A DNA stretch of 64,000 nt from Acidovorax sp. Leaf191 (GCF_001424425.1 NZ_LMPT01000019.1:1011206-1075205), one strand, 5' to 3'; shown: positions 8,369-17,914, counted from the stretch's first letter. The notes: generated from the letters alone by a model not told the origin. Numbers and translations are program-made.

Positions 8369-9589
8369 ATGATCATCACCAGCCTGCTCGACACCGACCT
8401 GTACAAGTTCACCATGATGCAGGTCGTGCTGCACCAGTTTCCGGGAGCGCAGGTCGAATACAAGTTCAAGTGCCGCAACCCGGGCGTGCAGCTGGCGCCG
8501 TTCGCCAACGAGATCCGGGACGAGATCCGTTCGCTGTGCAGCCTGCATTTCCAGGACGCGGAACTGGCCTACCTGCGGTCCATGCGCTTCATCAAGAGCG
8601 ATTTCGTGGACTTCCTGGGGCTGTTCAGGCTCAACGAGAAATACATCACCGTCACGCCGCTGCACAACGGAGAGATCGACATCGCCATCCGCGGGCCCTG
8701 GCTGCACACCATCCTGTTCGAGATCCCGGTGCTGGCGATCATCAACGAGGTGTACTTCCGCAACACGCAGAAGGTGCCTGATTTTCCCGAAGGCCGCCGG
8801 CGCCTGGATACCAAGATCGCGCAGCTGCAGGCCGAGGGCTTGTCGGACCTCAAGATCGCCGACTACGGCACGCGCCGCCGTTTCAGCCGCGCCTGGCACG
8901 AGGAAGTGCTGCGCGTGCTGGTGGCCCGCCTGGGCACGGGCGACCGCCGCCCCGGCGCGCCGGCAGGGCCTGGCCAGTTCGCCGGTACCAGCAACGTGCT
9001 GTACGCGATGAAGCTGGGCGTGACCCCGCTCGGCACCATGGCGCACGAGTACCTGCAGGCCTGCCAGGCCCTGGGCCCGCGCCTGCGCGACAGCCAGGTC
9101 TTCGGCTTCGAAGTGTGGGCCAAGGAATACCGCGGCGACCTGGGCATCGCCCTGTCGGACGTGTACGGCATGAGCGCCTTCCTGCGCGACTTCGACCTGT
9201 ACTTCTGCAAGCTGTTCGACGGCGCGCGCCACGACAGCGGCGACCCTTTCGCCTGGGGCGAGCGCCTCTTGGAGCACTACCGCAAGAACCGCGTGGACCC
9301 GCTGACCAAGACGCTGATCTTCAGCGACGCGCTCACGGTGCCGCGCACCGTCGAGCTGTACCAGCAGTTCCGCGGGCGCTGCCAGCTGGCGTTCGGCATC
9401 GGCACCAACCTGACCAACGACCTGGGCAGCCCGCCCGCGCATGAGCCGCTGCAGGTCGTCATCAAGATGACCCGCTGCAACGACCAGCCCGTGGCCAAGC
9501 TGTCGGACACGCCGGGCAAGGGCATGTGCGACGATGAAAAGTACCTGGCGTACCTGCGCCAGGTGTTCGATATTCCCCAGACCGCCTGA
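8369..9589 (+). CDS. pncB: Nicotinate phosphoribosyltransferase
   Basis: A 406-aa enzyme of NAD salvage that converts nicotinate and PRPP (with ATP hydrolysis) to nicotinate mononucleotide. The N-terminus [16 protein letters not shown] is the hallmark of PncB. The central [20 protein letters not shown] followed by MAHE carries the conserved active-site segment near residues 208-230. The C-terminal part contains [18 protein letters not shown] and the phosphate-binding region IGTNLTND. Length matches the E. coli type (about 400 aa). It is preceded by a repeat-containing gap and appears to be transcribed alone. Confidence 0.96.
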   Translation: MIITSLLDTDLYKFTMMQVVLHQFPGAQVEYKFKCRNPGVQLAPFANEIRDEIRSLCSLHFQDAELAYLRSMRFIKSDFVDFLGLFRLNEKYITVTPLHNGEIDIAIRGPWLHTILFEIPVLAIINEVYFRNTQKVPDFPEGRRRLDTKIAQLQAEGLSDLKIADYGTRRRFSRAWHEEVLRVLVARLGTGDRRPGAPAGPGQFAGTSNVLYAMKLGVTPLGTMAHEYLQACQALGPRLRDSQVFGFEVWAKEYRGDLGIALSDVYGMSAFLRDFDLYFCKLFDGARHDSGDPFAWGERLLEHYRKNRVDPLTKTLIFSDALTVPRTVELYQQFRGRCQLAFGIGTNLTNDLGSPPAHEPLQVVIKMTRCNDQPVAKLSDTPGKGMCDDEKYLAYLRQVFDIPQTA

Positions 9590-9727
9590 TCCAGCGGGGC
9601 GGGGCCAGCAGGGCGTGTGCTTTGCCGGTGCCCGGCGGCATTGGGCCGCATTCCGTCGCATCGGCGGCATTCATCGGCACCCGTCGGCACCTCGCGATGG
9701 GGCGACACAAATGATTATTGGAGCGAG

Positions 9728-11170
9728 ATGGAGACAACGCATATCTTGAAGTCGGCGCGCAGGCTGTCGGCCGTGGCGCTTTGGTTCGCGGCATGGCCCG
9801 GTGGTGCGATGGCCGCCGATCTGGACGGGAGCACGCTGTCGGTGCTGTGGGGCGTGCCGTTTGCGGGCATCCTGCTGTCCATCGCGCTCATGCCGCTGCT
9901 CGCGCCCATCTTCTGGCACCACCACTTCGGCAAGGTAGCCGCTGCCTGGGGCCTGGCGTTCTTGCTGCCCTTCGCCGCGGCCTTCGGGCCGGCGGTGGCG
10001 GGCGCGAACCTGGTGCATGCGCTGCTGGCGGAGTACATCCCCTTCGTGATCCTGCTCACCGCGCTGTACACCGTGGCGGGCGGCATCTACATCCGCGGCA
10101 ACCTGCACGGCAGCCCGGGGCTGAACACGGGGCTGCTGGCCCTGGGCGCGGTGCTGGCCAGCTTCATGGGTACCACCGGCGCGTCCATGCTGCTGATCCG
10201 CCCGCTGATCCGTGCCAACGACAACCGCAAGCACGTGGTGCATGTGGTCGTGTTCTTCATCTTCATCGTCTCCAACGCCGGCGGCTCGCTCACGCCGCTG
10301 GGCGACCCGCCGCTGTTCCTGGGCTTCCTGAAGGGTGTGGACTTCTTCTGGACCGTGGGCCACATCCTGCCGGAGACCCTGTTCCTCATCGGCACCCTGC
10401 TGGTGCTGTTCTTCGCGCTCGATACCTGGTTCTACCGGCAAGGGGCCGAGGTGCTGCCGCGCGACCCCACGCCCGACACCGGCGGTGCGCGCGCCTTCGG
10501 CTTTGACGGCAAGCTCAACTTCGCCCTCTTGGGCGTGGTGGTGGCGCTGGTACTGCTCAGCGGGTTCTGGAAGTCGCCCGTCGTGTTCGACGTGATGGGC
10601 ACCCCGGTGGGCCTGCCCGGCATCGTGCGGGACGCAGGCCTTGTGGCCGTCACGCTGGCATCGCTGTGGCTCACGCCGCGCAAGGTCCACGACGACAACC
10701 AGTTCGGCTGGGCCCCGATGCAGGAGGTGGCCAAGCTCTTCGCAGGCATCTTCCTCACCATCATCCCGGTCATCGCGATGCTCAAGGCCGGCACGGACGG
10801 CCCGTTCGGCGCCGTGGTGCGGGCCGTCACCCGGCCGGATGGCACGGCCGACCCGGCGATGTACTTCTGGGCCACGGGCGTGCTCAGCTCGTTCCTCGAC
10901 AACGCGCCGACCTACCTGGTGTTCTTCAACACGGCAGGCGGCGACCCGGCCGTGTTGATGACCACGCTGGCCCCCACGCTCGCTGCCATCTCGGCGGGCG
11001 CCGTGTTCATGGGCGCCAACACCTACATCGGCAACGCGCCCAACATGATGGTCAAGGCCATCGCCGAAGACCGGGGCGTGAAGATGCCCAGCTTCTTCGG
11101 CTACATGCTCTGGTCGGGCGGCATCCTGGTGCCGCTGTTTCTTGTCATGACATTCATCTGGTTCAGATGA
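9728..11170 (+). CDS. NhaD-like sodium:proton antiporter (ion transporter superfamily)
   Basis: Integral membrane protein of 480 aa with about 12 hydrophobic segments. The segments SNAGGSLTPLGDPPLFLGFL (near residues 183-202) and SFLDNAPTYLVFFNTAGGD (near 398) are the paired re-entrant motifs of the NhaD/ArsB/citrate-transporter superfamily; the first matches the T-P-x-G-D-P-P motif of NhaD-type Na+/H+ antiporters. The start at 9728 is supported by GGAGCGAG upstream and gives a signal-like first helix (LSAVALWFAAWPGGAMAAD). Its exact ion or organic acid substrate is uncertain. A family B repeat follows the stop by 7 nt. Confidence 0.87.
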   Translation: METTHILKSARRLSAVALWFAAWPGGAMAADLDGSTLSVLWGVPFAGILLSIALMPLLAPIFWHHHFGKVAAAWGLAFLLPFAAAFGPAVAGANLVHALLAEYIPFVILLTALYTVAGGIYIRGNLHGSPGLNTGLLALGAVLASFMGTTGASMLLIRPLIRANDNRKHVVHVVVFFIFIVSNAGGSLTPLGDPPLFLGFLKGVDFFWTVGHILPETLFLIGTLLVLFFALDTWFYRQGAEVLPRDPTPDTGGARAFGFDGKLNFALLGVVVALVLLSGFWKSPVVFDVMGTPVGLPGIVRDAGLVAVTLASLWLTPRKVHDDNQFGWAPMQEVAKLFAGIFLTIIPVIAMLKAGTDGPFGAVVRAVTRPDGTADPAMYFWATGVLSSFLDNAPTYLVFFNTAGGDPAVLMTTLAPTLAAISAGAVFMGANTYIGNAPNMMVKAIAEDRGVKMPSFFGYMLWSGGILVPLFLVMTFIWFR

Positions 11171-11177
11171 TGTACAT

Positions 11178-11301
11178 CCCCCTGAGCGGCTGCGCCGCTT
11201 CCCCCTTCTCTCGCACCGCTGCGCGTTGCGGGAAGGGGGACGCCGCCCTCGCTGCAGGGCGGCCTTTGCACGGCGGCCACTGGCCTGGGCAGCGCCGGTT
11301 T
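11178..11301 (+). repeat. Family B repeat, copy 2 (3' of NhaD-like gene)
   Basis: Begins CCCCCTGAGCGGCTGCGCCG seven nt after the stop codon. It contains a strong hairpin (CCGCCCTCGCTGCAGGGCGG) and ends GCGCCGGTTT. Both edges recur in the other family B copies. Confidence 0.72.
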
Positions 11302-11342
11302 TATAGGGCGACTGACCTCGCGAACACCTTGGAGATGAGACT

Positions 11343-12332
11343 ATGAGCAAGCCCCGCATCCTGGTCGCGCGTGCGATCTTCCCGGACATCGTGGACCGCC
11401 TGCGCCAGCATTTCGACGTGCTGGACAACCCCGATGACACCATCTGGTCCCCCGCCGAGCTGGCCGAGCGCCTGGCCGACAAGGACGGCGCCTTCACCAC
11501 CGGCAGCCAGCGCATCGACGCGGCGCTGCTGGCGGCCGCGCCGCGGTTGAAGATCGTGGCCAACATGGCGGTGGGCTACAACAACTTCGACGTGGACGCG
11601 ATGACGGCCGCCGGCGTGTGGGGCACCAACACGCCCGATGTGCTGACCGAGACTACGGCCGACTTCGGCTTTGCGCTGCTGATGGCCACCGCGCGCCGCA
11701 TGACGGAGTCGGAGCACTACCTGCGCGCCGGGAAGTGGACCAAGTGGAGCTACGACATGTTCTCCGGCAGCGACATCCACGGCAGCACGCTGGGCATCAT
11801 CGGCATGGGGCGCATCGGCCAGGGCATTGCGCGGCGCGGCGCGCACGGCTTTGGCATGAAGGTGGTGTATCACAACCGCTCGCGCCTGTCGGCCGAGCTC
11901 GAAGCCGAGTGCAAGGCCACGTATGTCGGCAAGCAAGAGCTGCTCGCCACCGCCGACCACGTGGTGCTGGTGGTGCCCTACACAGCCGCGTCGCACCACA
12001 CCATCGGGGCGGCAGAACTGGCGCTGATGAAGCCCACCGCCACGCTGGTCAACATCGCCCGCGGCGGCATCGTGGACGACGCGGCGCTGGCCGTGGCCCT
12101 GCGCGAAGGGCGCATTGCGGCGGCGGGCCTGGATGTGTTCGAAGGCGAGCCCAGCGTGCATCCTGATCTGCTGACCGTGCCCAACGTGGTGCTCACGCCC
12201 CACATCGCCAGCGCCACCGTGCCCACGCGCCGCGCCATGGCCAACCTGGCGGCCGACAACCTGATCGCCTTCTTCGACGGGCGCGGTGCGCTCACGCCGG
12301 TGAACGCGCCCGCCGCACCGAACCGCGGCTGA
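11343..12332 (+). CDS. 2-hydroxyacid dehydrogenase, glyoxylate/hydroxypyruvate reductase type (GhrB-like)
   Basis: A 329-aa D-isomer-specific 2-hydroxyacid dehydrogenase. The Rossmann motif GIIGMGRIGQGIARR lies near residues 149-163. The catalytic Arg is in NIARGGIVDDAAL near 240, the Glu in DVFEGEPSVHPDL near 266, and the His in LTPHIASAT near 287. The KMMANMAVGYNN-like segment (here KIVANMAVGYNNFDVD) is typical of glyoxylate/hydroxypyruvate reductases and gluconate 2-dehydrogenases. It reduces glyoxylate or hydroxypyruvate with NAD(P)H. The start is preceded by a weak GGAGATGAGACT ribosome site. It is followed by a family A repeat and then rmuC. Confidence 0.92.
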   Translation: MSKPRILVARAIFPDIVDRLRQHFDVLDNPDDTIWSPAELAERLADKDGAFTTGSQRIDAALLAAAPRLKIVANMAVGYNNFDVDAMTAAGVWGTNTPDVLTETTADFGFALLMATARRMTESEHYLRAGKWTKWSYDMFSGSDIHGSTLGIIGMGRIGQGIARRGAHGFGMKVVYHNRSRLSAELEAECKATYVGKQELLATADHVVLVVPYTAASHHTIGAAELALMKPTATLVNIARGGIVDDAALAVALREGRIAAAGLDVFEGEPSVHPDLLTVPNVVLTPHIASATVPTRRAMANLAADNLIAFFDGRGALTPVNAPAAPNRG

Positions 12333-12350
12333 ATTTTCAATAAAAACACC

Positions 12351-12397
12351 TGCTACCGCTGGATGGATGAGCGCTGGCAGCTATTAAAAGTATAGTA
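12351..12397 (+). repeat. Family A repeat, copy 2
   Basis: TGCTACCGCTGGATGGATGA ... GCGCTGGCAGCTATTAAAAGTATAGTA. It lies between the dehydrogenase stop and the rmuC start, ending 8 nt before the TTG start codon, where rmuC's ribosome-binding region should be. Confidence 0.8.
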
Positions 12398-12405
12398 ATC
12401 AAATT

Positions 12406-14148
12406 TTGACTACCGACACCCTTGTCTTGCTGGCCGCACTGGCTGTTGTGGTGGTGCTGCTGGCCGTGGTCCTGCTGCGCCGCCCGAGTGTGAGTCTGCC
12501 TGCCGAATGGATCGCCCGGCTGCAGGCGATGGAAAGCCTGGCCCAGGCCACCCGGCTGGCCGTGGCGCGCAACGATGGCGCGGTGGAGTCGCTGGCCCAG
12601 CAACTGTCGGGCTTCACGCAGGCCACGCAGCGCCAGCTGGAGGCGTTGCGCGGCGCGGTGGATGAGCGGCTGTCGCAGGCGGTGGGCGAATCGCGCACGG
12701 GGCGTGCCGAGCTGCTCGCGGCCTTCGGTGCCTTCGAGGGGCGCCTGGAGCAGCGCCTGGCCCAGGGCCAGGCCGAGGCCGCGCTGGCGCGCAAGGAGCT
12801 GTCGGATGCGCTGGCGGCGTTCCGTGCCGAGCTCACGCAGACCGCGCAGTCCCTGGCGTCCGACAGCCAGCGCTCGCGCGAGGCGCTGGCCGAGAGCACG
12901 CAGCTGTTCGAGCAGCGCATCCAGGAGCGCTTCGAGGCGCTGTCCGGCGCCACGCGCGGCACGCTCGACTCGCTCAAGAGCGACATCCACGCGCAACTGG
13001 GCGCGGTGTCCACCGCACTCAAGGACCAGCTCGAAGCCAACGGCCAGCAGATCCGCCACCAGTTCGGAGTGCTGCAGGACGCGGTGTCGCAGCAACTGGC
13101 GGGCCTGGTGCAGGGCAGCCAGCAGAACGCCGAGCAGCTGCGCACGGCGCTCAACGAACGGCTGGCGGCCATCCAGACCGACAACTCCGCCAAGCTCGAA
13201 GAGATGCGCCGCACGGTGGACGAGAAGCTGCACGCCACGCTGGAGCAGCGCCTGGGCGAATCCTTCAAGCTCGTGAGCGACCGCCTGGAGCAGGTGCACA
13301 AGGGCCTGGGCGAGATGCAGACCCTGGCCGGCAGCGTGGGGGACCTCAAGCGCGTGATGACCAATGTGAAGACGCGCGGCACGTGGGGCGAAATGCAGCT
13401 CGGGGCCATCATCGAGAACGTGCTCACGCCCGACCAGTTCGCGCGCAACGTCAAGGCCGTGCCCGGCAGCGACGACCTGGTCGAATTCGCCATCCGCCTG
13501 CCGGGCCGCGGCGACGAGCAGCCCGTGTGGCTGCCCATCGACTCCAAGTACCCGGTGGAGCAGTACCAGCGCCTGCTCGACGCGCAGGACGCGGCCGACA
13601 AGCCCGCCATTGCATCGGCCGGCAACGCGTTCGAGACCTCGATCAAGCTTGAGGCGAAGAAGATCTTCAGCAAGTACGTGTCGCCGCCGCACACCACCGA
13701 CTTTGCGGTGCTGTACCTGCCCACCGAGGGCCTGTTCGCCGAAGTCATCCGCCGCCCCGGCCTGGTCGAAGCGGTGCAGAACGACTGCCGCGTGATGATC
13801 ACCGGCCCCGCCAACCTGGCCGCCATGCTCAGCAGCCTGCAGATGGGCTTCAAGACGTTGGCCATCGAAAAGCGCTCGTCCGAAGTGTGGGGCGTGCTCG
13901 GCTCGGTGAAGACCGAGTTCTCCAAGTTCGGCGAGATCGTCGAGTCGGCCCGCAAGTCCATCGACGCGGCGGCCAAGAAGTTCGACGACGTGGGCGTGCG
14001 CACCCGCGCCCTGCAGCGCAAGCTGCGCGACGTGCAGGAACTGCCCGCACCCAACGCACCCACCGGTCTCGGAGCACCCGCCGTGCCGCCAGCGGGCACC
14101 GGCACGGCCGCGCTGCCGGGCCTGGACCTGGAGGACGACCTGCCATGA
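12406..14148 (+). CDS. rmuC: DNA recombination protein RmuC
   Basis: A 580-aa RmuC-family protein, associated with limiting inversions at short inverted repeats in E. coli. It has an N-terminal membrane anchor (LVLLAALAVVVVLLAVVLL, residues 6-24). A long coiled coil rich in Gln/Glu/Arg/Ala covers about 40-300. The conserved RmuC nuclease-like domain (about 310-560) includes NVKTRGTWGEMQLGAIIEN, DSKYPVEQYQRL and GPANLAAMLSSLQMGFKTLA. The start is a TTG: no ATG or GTG precedes the anchor, which the family requires. The family A repeat occupies the leader, so initiation may be weak. The stop overlaps the downstream MFS start (ATGA). Confidence 0.93.
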   Translation: MTTDTLVLLAALAVVVVLLAVVLLRRPSVSLPAEWIARLQAMESLAQATRLAVARNDGAVESLAQQLSGFTQATQRQLEALRGAVDERLSQAVGESRTGRAELLAAFGAFEGRLEQRLAQGQAEAALARKELSDALAAFRAELTQTAQSLASDSQRSREALAESTQLFEQRIQERFEALSGATRGTLDSLKSDIHAQLGAVSTALKDQLEANGQQIRHQFGVLQDAVSQQLAGLVQGSQQNAEQLRTALNERLAAIQTDNSAKLEEMRRTVDEKLHATLEQRLGESFKLVSDRLEQVHKGLGEMQTLAGSVGDLKRVMTNVKTRGTWGEMQLGAIIENVLTPDQFARNVKAVPGSDDLVEFAIRLPGRGDEQPVWLPIDSKYPVEQYQRLLDAQDAADKPAIASAGNAFETSIKLEAKKIFSKYVSPPHTTDFAVLYLPTEGLFAEVIRRPGLVEAVQNDCRVMITGPANLAAMLSSLQMGFKTLAIEKRSSEVWGVLGSVKTEFSKFGEIVESARKSIDAAAKKFDDVGVRTRALQRKLRDVQELPAPNAPTGLGAPAVPPAGTGTAALPGLDLEDDLP

Positions 14149-15353
14149 ACCGTAACCTGGCACGCCTGATTGCCGGGCAGGTCTGCGTGCACGCCTGCAT
14201 GGCCGGCATGCGGCTGGCGGCCCCGTTGCTGGCCCTGCGCGAAGGCTACGGCGCCGCGGCGGTGGGCCTGCTGGTGGCGCTGTTCGCGCTCACGCAAGTG
14301 TTCCTGGCGCTGCCGGCCGGGCGCTATGCGGACCGCCACGGGCTCAAGCGGCCGGTGGGCTATTCCGTGGCCCTGGCCGCCACGGGCGCGGCGCTGGCCA
14401 TGCTGTTCCCGGTGTTTCCGGTGCTGTGCATCACCGCGTTGATGACGGGCGGGGCGGCCGGTGCGGCCACCATTGCGGTGCAGCGCCATGTGGGCCGCGC
14501 GGTGCACGACACCACGCAGCTGCGGCAGGTGTTCAGCTGGCTGGCCATTGGGCCAGCGGTGTCCAACTTCATCGGCCCCTTTCTGGCGGGCCTCATGATC
14601 GACCACGTGGGCCGGGTGCCGGGCAGCATCGAGGGCTACCGGGGCGCGTTCGCGCTGCTGGCCGTGCTGCCGCTGCTGTCCTGGGTGTGCGTGCGCACCA
14701 CGGTGGAATTTCCGCCCGTGGTCGCGGCCAACGACGGCGTTCCACGCCGCGCCTGGGACCTGCTGGGCGACGTGCCCTTCAGGCGCCTGCTCATCGTCAA
14801 CTGGCTGCTGTCCTCGTGCTGGGATGTGCACGCCTTCGTGGTGCCGCTGCTGGGGCACGAGCGCGGCCTGTCGGCGTCGGTCATCGGCACCATCCTGGGC
14901 GCGTTCGCCATTGCCGCCACGGTGATCCGCATGCTCATGCCCATGGTGGCGTCGAGCCTGAGCGAACGGGTGGTGCTGGCGGGCGCCATGGTGTCCACCA
15001 CGGTGCTGTTTTGCATCTACCCGCTGCTGGGCAGCGCGCTGGGCATGGGCCTGTGCTCGGTGCTGCTGGGCTTTGCGCTGGGCTCGGCCCAGCCCATGGT
15101 GATGAGCCTGCTGCACCAGATCACGCCGTCGCACCGCCACGGCGAGGCCCTGGGCCTGCGGCTGATGGCGATCAATGCGTCAAGCGTGCTCATGCCGCTC
15201 ATCTTCGGGTCGGCCGGGGCGCTGATCGGGGTCGGCGGGCTGTTTTGGGGCGTCGGGGCGATCGTGGCGGGCGGCACGCGCCTGGCGTGGCTGCTGACGG
15301 TGGCGCCGTCCGAGCCCGCGCAGGCGCACAAGGACTCGGGAAACGGCAGCTGA
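14145..15353 (+). CDS. MFS transporter
   Basis: A 402-aa major facilitator permease with about 12 hydrophobic helices. Motif A is present as GRYADRHGLKRPVGYS near residue 60 in the first cytoplasmic loop, and a proton-linked-antiporter-like GPAVSNFIGPFLAGLMIDHV occurs near 131. This arrangement suits drug or metabolite efflux, but the substrate is unknown. It overlaps the rmuC stop by 4 bp, so it is translated from the rmuC transcript, an unexpected partnership for a DNA-maintenance gene. The C-terminus ends in a hydrophilic tail (AQAHKDSGNGS). Confidence 0.88.
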   Translation: MNRNLARLIAGQVCVHACMAGMRLAAPLLALREGYGAAAVGLLVALFALTQVFLALPAGRYADRHGLKRPVGYSVALAATGAALAMLFPVFPVLCITALMTGGAAGAATIAVQRHVGRAVHDTTQLRQVFSWLAIGPAVSNFIGPFLAGLMIDHVGRVPGSIEGYRGAFALLAVLPLLSWVCVRTTVEFPPVVAANDGVPRRAWDLLGDVPFRRLLIVNWLLSSCWDVHAFVVPLLGHERGLSASVIGTILGAFAIAATVIRMLMPMVASSLSERVVLAGAMVSTTVLFCIYPLLGSALGMGLCSVLLGFALGSAQPMVMSLLHQITPSHRHGEALGLRLMAINASSVLMPLIFGSAGALIGVGGLFWGVGAIVAGGTRLAWLLTVAPSEPAQAHKDSGNGS

Positions 15354-15472
15354 ACGGCCACCGGAATGGGTTTTCGTGCGGTATTGCGCGCCGCGTGGCA
15401 ATCAGGGCTTGAGGGGCTGAGCAAGCGGCGTGAAACGTAGTAGATTCGCCCCATTCGACAGAGGGGGCTGAG

Positions 15473-16810
15473 ATGAACGTTCCAACCTGGTCCTGGCACG
15501 TGCGCCGCCTGGCCGTGCTGCCGTTTCTGGTGGCGGCCCCCGGGTCTTTCGTGCATGCGGACGACGTGCTGGGCCAGGCGCAGGCCTGGCTGCAGCAGGG
15601 CGACGCCCGGCGCGCCTTCGAGGCGCTGGATGCCCAGGAGGCCACGCGCGCCGGCGACCCGGCATTCGACGCGGCCATGGGCCGAGCCGCCCATGCAGCA
15701 GGCCAGTACAGCCGTGCCGTGCTGGCGTGGGAGCGGGTGGTGGCGGCGCAGCCCGGCAACACCGAAGCCCAGTGGGAGCTGGGGCGCGCACTGCACGCGG
15801 TGGGCGACAAGCAAGGTGCCAACGCCGTCTCCGAGCGCGTTCGTGCCGCCGGCATCCCGGTAGACGCTGCGCTCAGCATCGACCAGTTTCTGGTGTCCTA
15901 CGACCGCCTGGGCCACCAAGGCCGCTCCACCTGGAAGGGCCATGTCGAGCTGACCGTGGGCCGCGACTCCAATGCCAATGCCGGGCCCGACCTGAATGCG
16001 CCTGCGCTGTCGCCGCCCGGCACGCCGGCCTGGTCGCTGGCCCCGGGCGCCGAGGCGCAGCGTGCGTCGTATGCCGCCGTGCTGGGCAATATCCGCGGGC
16101 GGCATGTGCTGGATGCGCGCTGGTCGCTGATCGGCGCGGCCACCGCCGAGGCGCGGGGGTATTCCGATGCCGGCAAGCCCTACGACAGCGCGCAGCTCGA
16201 CGCCAGCGCGGGCGTGGCCTACCGCGTGGAGCGCCACGAGTGGATGCTGAGCGCGCAGGGCGCGACCTACCGGCTCGATGGCGACACGCTGCGCAACATC
16301 GGCGGCGTGGTGGGCGAGTGGATCTACCGGCTCGACGGCTTTCGCCAATGGGACACCTTCCTGCAGGTGCAGGACCTGCGCTATCCCACGCAGTCGCTGC
16401 GCAACGCCCGGCGCACCGTGGGCGGCACTTCGTATGTCCATGTGCTGCGCAACGGCAGCCTTTCCTACGCGGGCCTCTACGCCGGGCAGGAGAACCCCCG
16501 GGCCAGCGATGTGGACAACCTGGGGCACCACCTGGCGGGGCTGCGGGCCGGCGTGCAGTGGGCCATCACGGCCGACTGGGCGGCCTTCGTGCACCTCAAT
16601 CACGAGCGCCGCCGCTACGGGGCCACAGACCCCTTCTTCGGCGTGACGCGCCGCGACCGCCAGACCTATGGCGTGCTGGGCGTGTCCTGGCTGCCCGCGC
16701 CGGGCTGGCGCATCACGCCGCAGTGGGCCGTCACGCGCAATGCGTCCACGCTGCCCATCACCGATTACGACCGCCGGGTGTTTTCCGTCACCGTGCGGCG
16801 CGAGTTCTGA
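15473..16810 (+). CDS. TPR plus outer-membrane beta-barrel protein (Slam/DUF560-like)
   Basis: A 445-aa exported protein. The signal peptide ends near VHADD (about residue 29). Residues 30-135 contain TPR-like helices (LQQGDARRAFEALDAQEATR, AQWELGRALHAVGD). From about 155 to the end the sequence alternates polar and hydrophobic residues as in a beta-barrel, starting with the DUF560-like HVELTVGRDSNANAG and ending in a C-terminal aromatic (SVTVRREF), the usual barrel-assembly signal. This layout matches surface lipoprotein assembly modulators (Slam), which move client proteins to the cell surface. It is followed after 11 nt by a secreted FecR-domain protein, a possible client. No TonB plug is seen. 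The Slam assignment is by architecture only. Confidence 0.72.
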   Translation: MNVPTWSWHVRRLAVLPFLVAAPGSFVHADDVLGQAQAWLQQGDARRAFEALDAQEATRAGDPAFDAAMGRAAHAAGQYSRAVLAWERVVAAQPGNTEAQWELGRALHAVGDKQGANAVSERVRAAGIPVDAALSIDQFLVSYDRLGHQGRSTWKGHVELTVGRDSNANAGPDLNAPALSPPGTPAWSLAPGAEAQRASYAAVLGNIRGRHVLDARWSLIGAATAEARGYSDAGKPYDSAQLDASAGVAYRVERHEWMLSAQGATYRLDGDTLRNIGGVVGEWIYRLDGFRQWDTFLQVQDLRYPTQSLRNARRTVGGTSYVHVLRNGSLSYAGLYAGQENPRASDVDNLGHHLAGLRAGVQWAITADWAAFVHLNHERRRYGATDPFFGVTRRDRQTYGVLGVSWLPAPGWRITPQWAVTRNASTLPITDYDRRVFSVTVRREF

Positions 16811-16821
16811 GGGAGTCCCTG

Positions 16822-17826
16822 ATGCCGTCCCAATTTCCTTCTTCCCGGCTGGCGCTGTGGCTGGCCGTGGCGGCCGCGTGGCCCCTGCAGGGCCTGGCCG
16901 CCGCCGGCCTGGTCCAGTTCGTGGCGGGCGACGTGCAGTTGCGCCGAGGCTCCGCGCAGGCGCCGGTGGCCAAAGGCGCCGAGGTCGAGAGCGGCGATGT
17001 CGTCGTGACCGGTGCCGCGGGCCGTGCGCAGATCCGTTTTTCGGACGGCGGGCTGGTGGCGCTCTACCCGGACTCGCAATTCACGGTCACGCGCTATGCC
17101 GACGCCGGCAACGCGGCCGAAGACCATTTCGCCGTGGACCTGCTGCGCGGCGGCATGCGCGCCATCACCGGCCTGATCGGCAAGCGCGACCCGCGCAATT
17201 ACCGGGTGACCACGCCCACGGCGGTGGTGGGCATCCGGGGCTCGGCCTTCCTCATCGCCTTCAATGCCGATGGCGAGCTGGTGGTGTCGGGCGAGCAGGA
17301 CGAGATCGAGGTGTGCACCGAGGCCGGTTGCGTGGGCGTGAAGGCGGGTGAATCGGTGCGTGTGGTGGCCAGCAACCAGCTGCCGCTTTACACCCACACG
17401 CGCGCCGTGCTGCCGCTGCCGCCGCCACCGGTGCCGTTTGCGGTGGGCGAGGAGCTCAACAGCAGCGGCCGCCTGGCGCCCACGCCGGTCGCCCCCGTGC
17501 CGCCGCCCGTCACCACCACACCCACACCGCCTGCGCCCGGGGTGCCGCTGCCCCCGCCGCCACCACCGCCCACGACGACGGCACCGCCGCCGGACCCGTC
17601 CATCCCGACCCCGCCGCCGCCCCCCACCACGGGCACGCCCACGCAGCCGCCGACAACGCGGCCGCCGGTGATCGGTGCGCCACCGACGACACCGCCCACG
17701 ACGGCGCCCACCACGCCCGCGCCGCCGGCCACGCGTCCACCCATCTTCGTGCTGCCGCCCATCGTGCGGCCCATCATCGTGCTGCCACCGATCGCGGTAC
17801 CGCCTCCGCCGCCGGTGATCCGCTGA
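16822..17826 (+). CDS. Secreted FecR-domain protein with polyproline C-terminal tail
   Basis: A 334-aa protein with a Sec signal peptide (ALWLAVAAAWPLQGLAAAG, no lipobox cysteine). It has a FecR domain at about 30-190: GLVQFVAGDVQLRRG, a sensor-like DVVVTGAAGRAQIRFSDGG, and RNYRVTTPTAVVGIRGSAFL, the standard FecR signature. A Cys pair follows in EVCTEAGCVG. Residues about 200-334 are nearly all Pro, Thr, Ala and Val (PPPPPTTT, PPTTPPTTAP), a likely extended linker or wall-spanning tail. It lacks the N-terminal FecR regulator domain and any sigma-factor partner, so it is not a classical anti-sigma sensor. It is cotranscribed with the Slam-like barrel, starting 11 nt after its stop with a GGGAG ribosome site. 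Confidence 0.82.
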   Translation: MPSQFPSSRLALWLAVAAAWPLQGLAAAGLVQFVAGDVQLRRGSAQAPVAKGAEVESGDVVVTGAAGRAQIRFSDGGLVALYPDSQFTVTRYADAGNAAEDHFAVDLLRGGMRAITGLIGKRDPRNYRVTTPTAVVGIRGSAFLIAFNADGELVVSGEQDEIEVCTEAGCVGVKAGESVRVVASNQLPLYTHTRAVLPLPPPPVPFAVGEELNSSGRLAPTPVAPVPPPVTTTPTPPAPGVPLPPPPPPPTTTAPPPDPSIPTPPPPPTTGTPTQPPTTRPPVIGAPPTTPPTTAPTTPAPPATRPPIFVLPPIVRPIIVLPPIAVPPPPPVIR

Positions 17827-17914
17827 CGAGGCGGTCCCTGCACGCACCAGCGGGTGGTGCGGACAGGGGGCGTATGGCAAGGGCAGGCGCCCGCAGGCCC
17901 AGGGGCTCAGCCGT

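Noticed and set aside
12399-15140. A 913-codon open frame on the minus strand opposite rmuC and the MFS gene
   Set aside because: Its composition (His/Gln/Arg or Ser/Arg runs) is that of an antisense shadow of GC-rich genes; the plus strand carries clear RmuC and MFS motifs.
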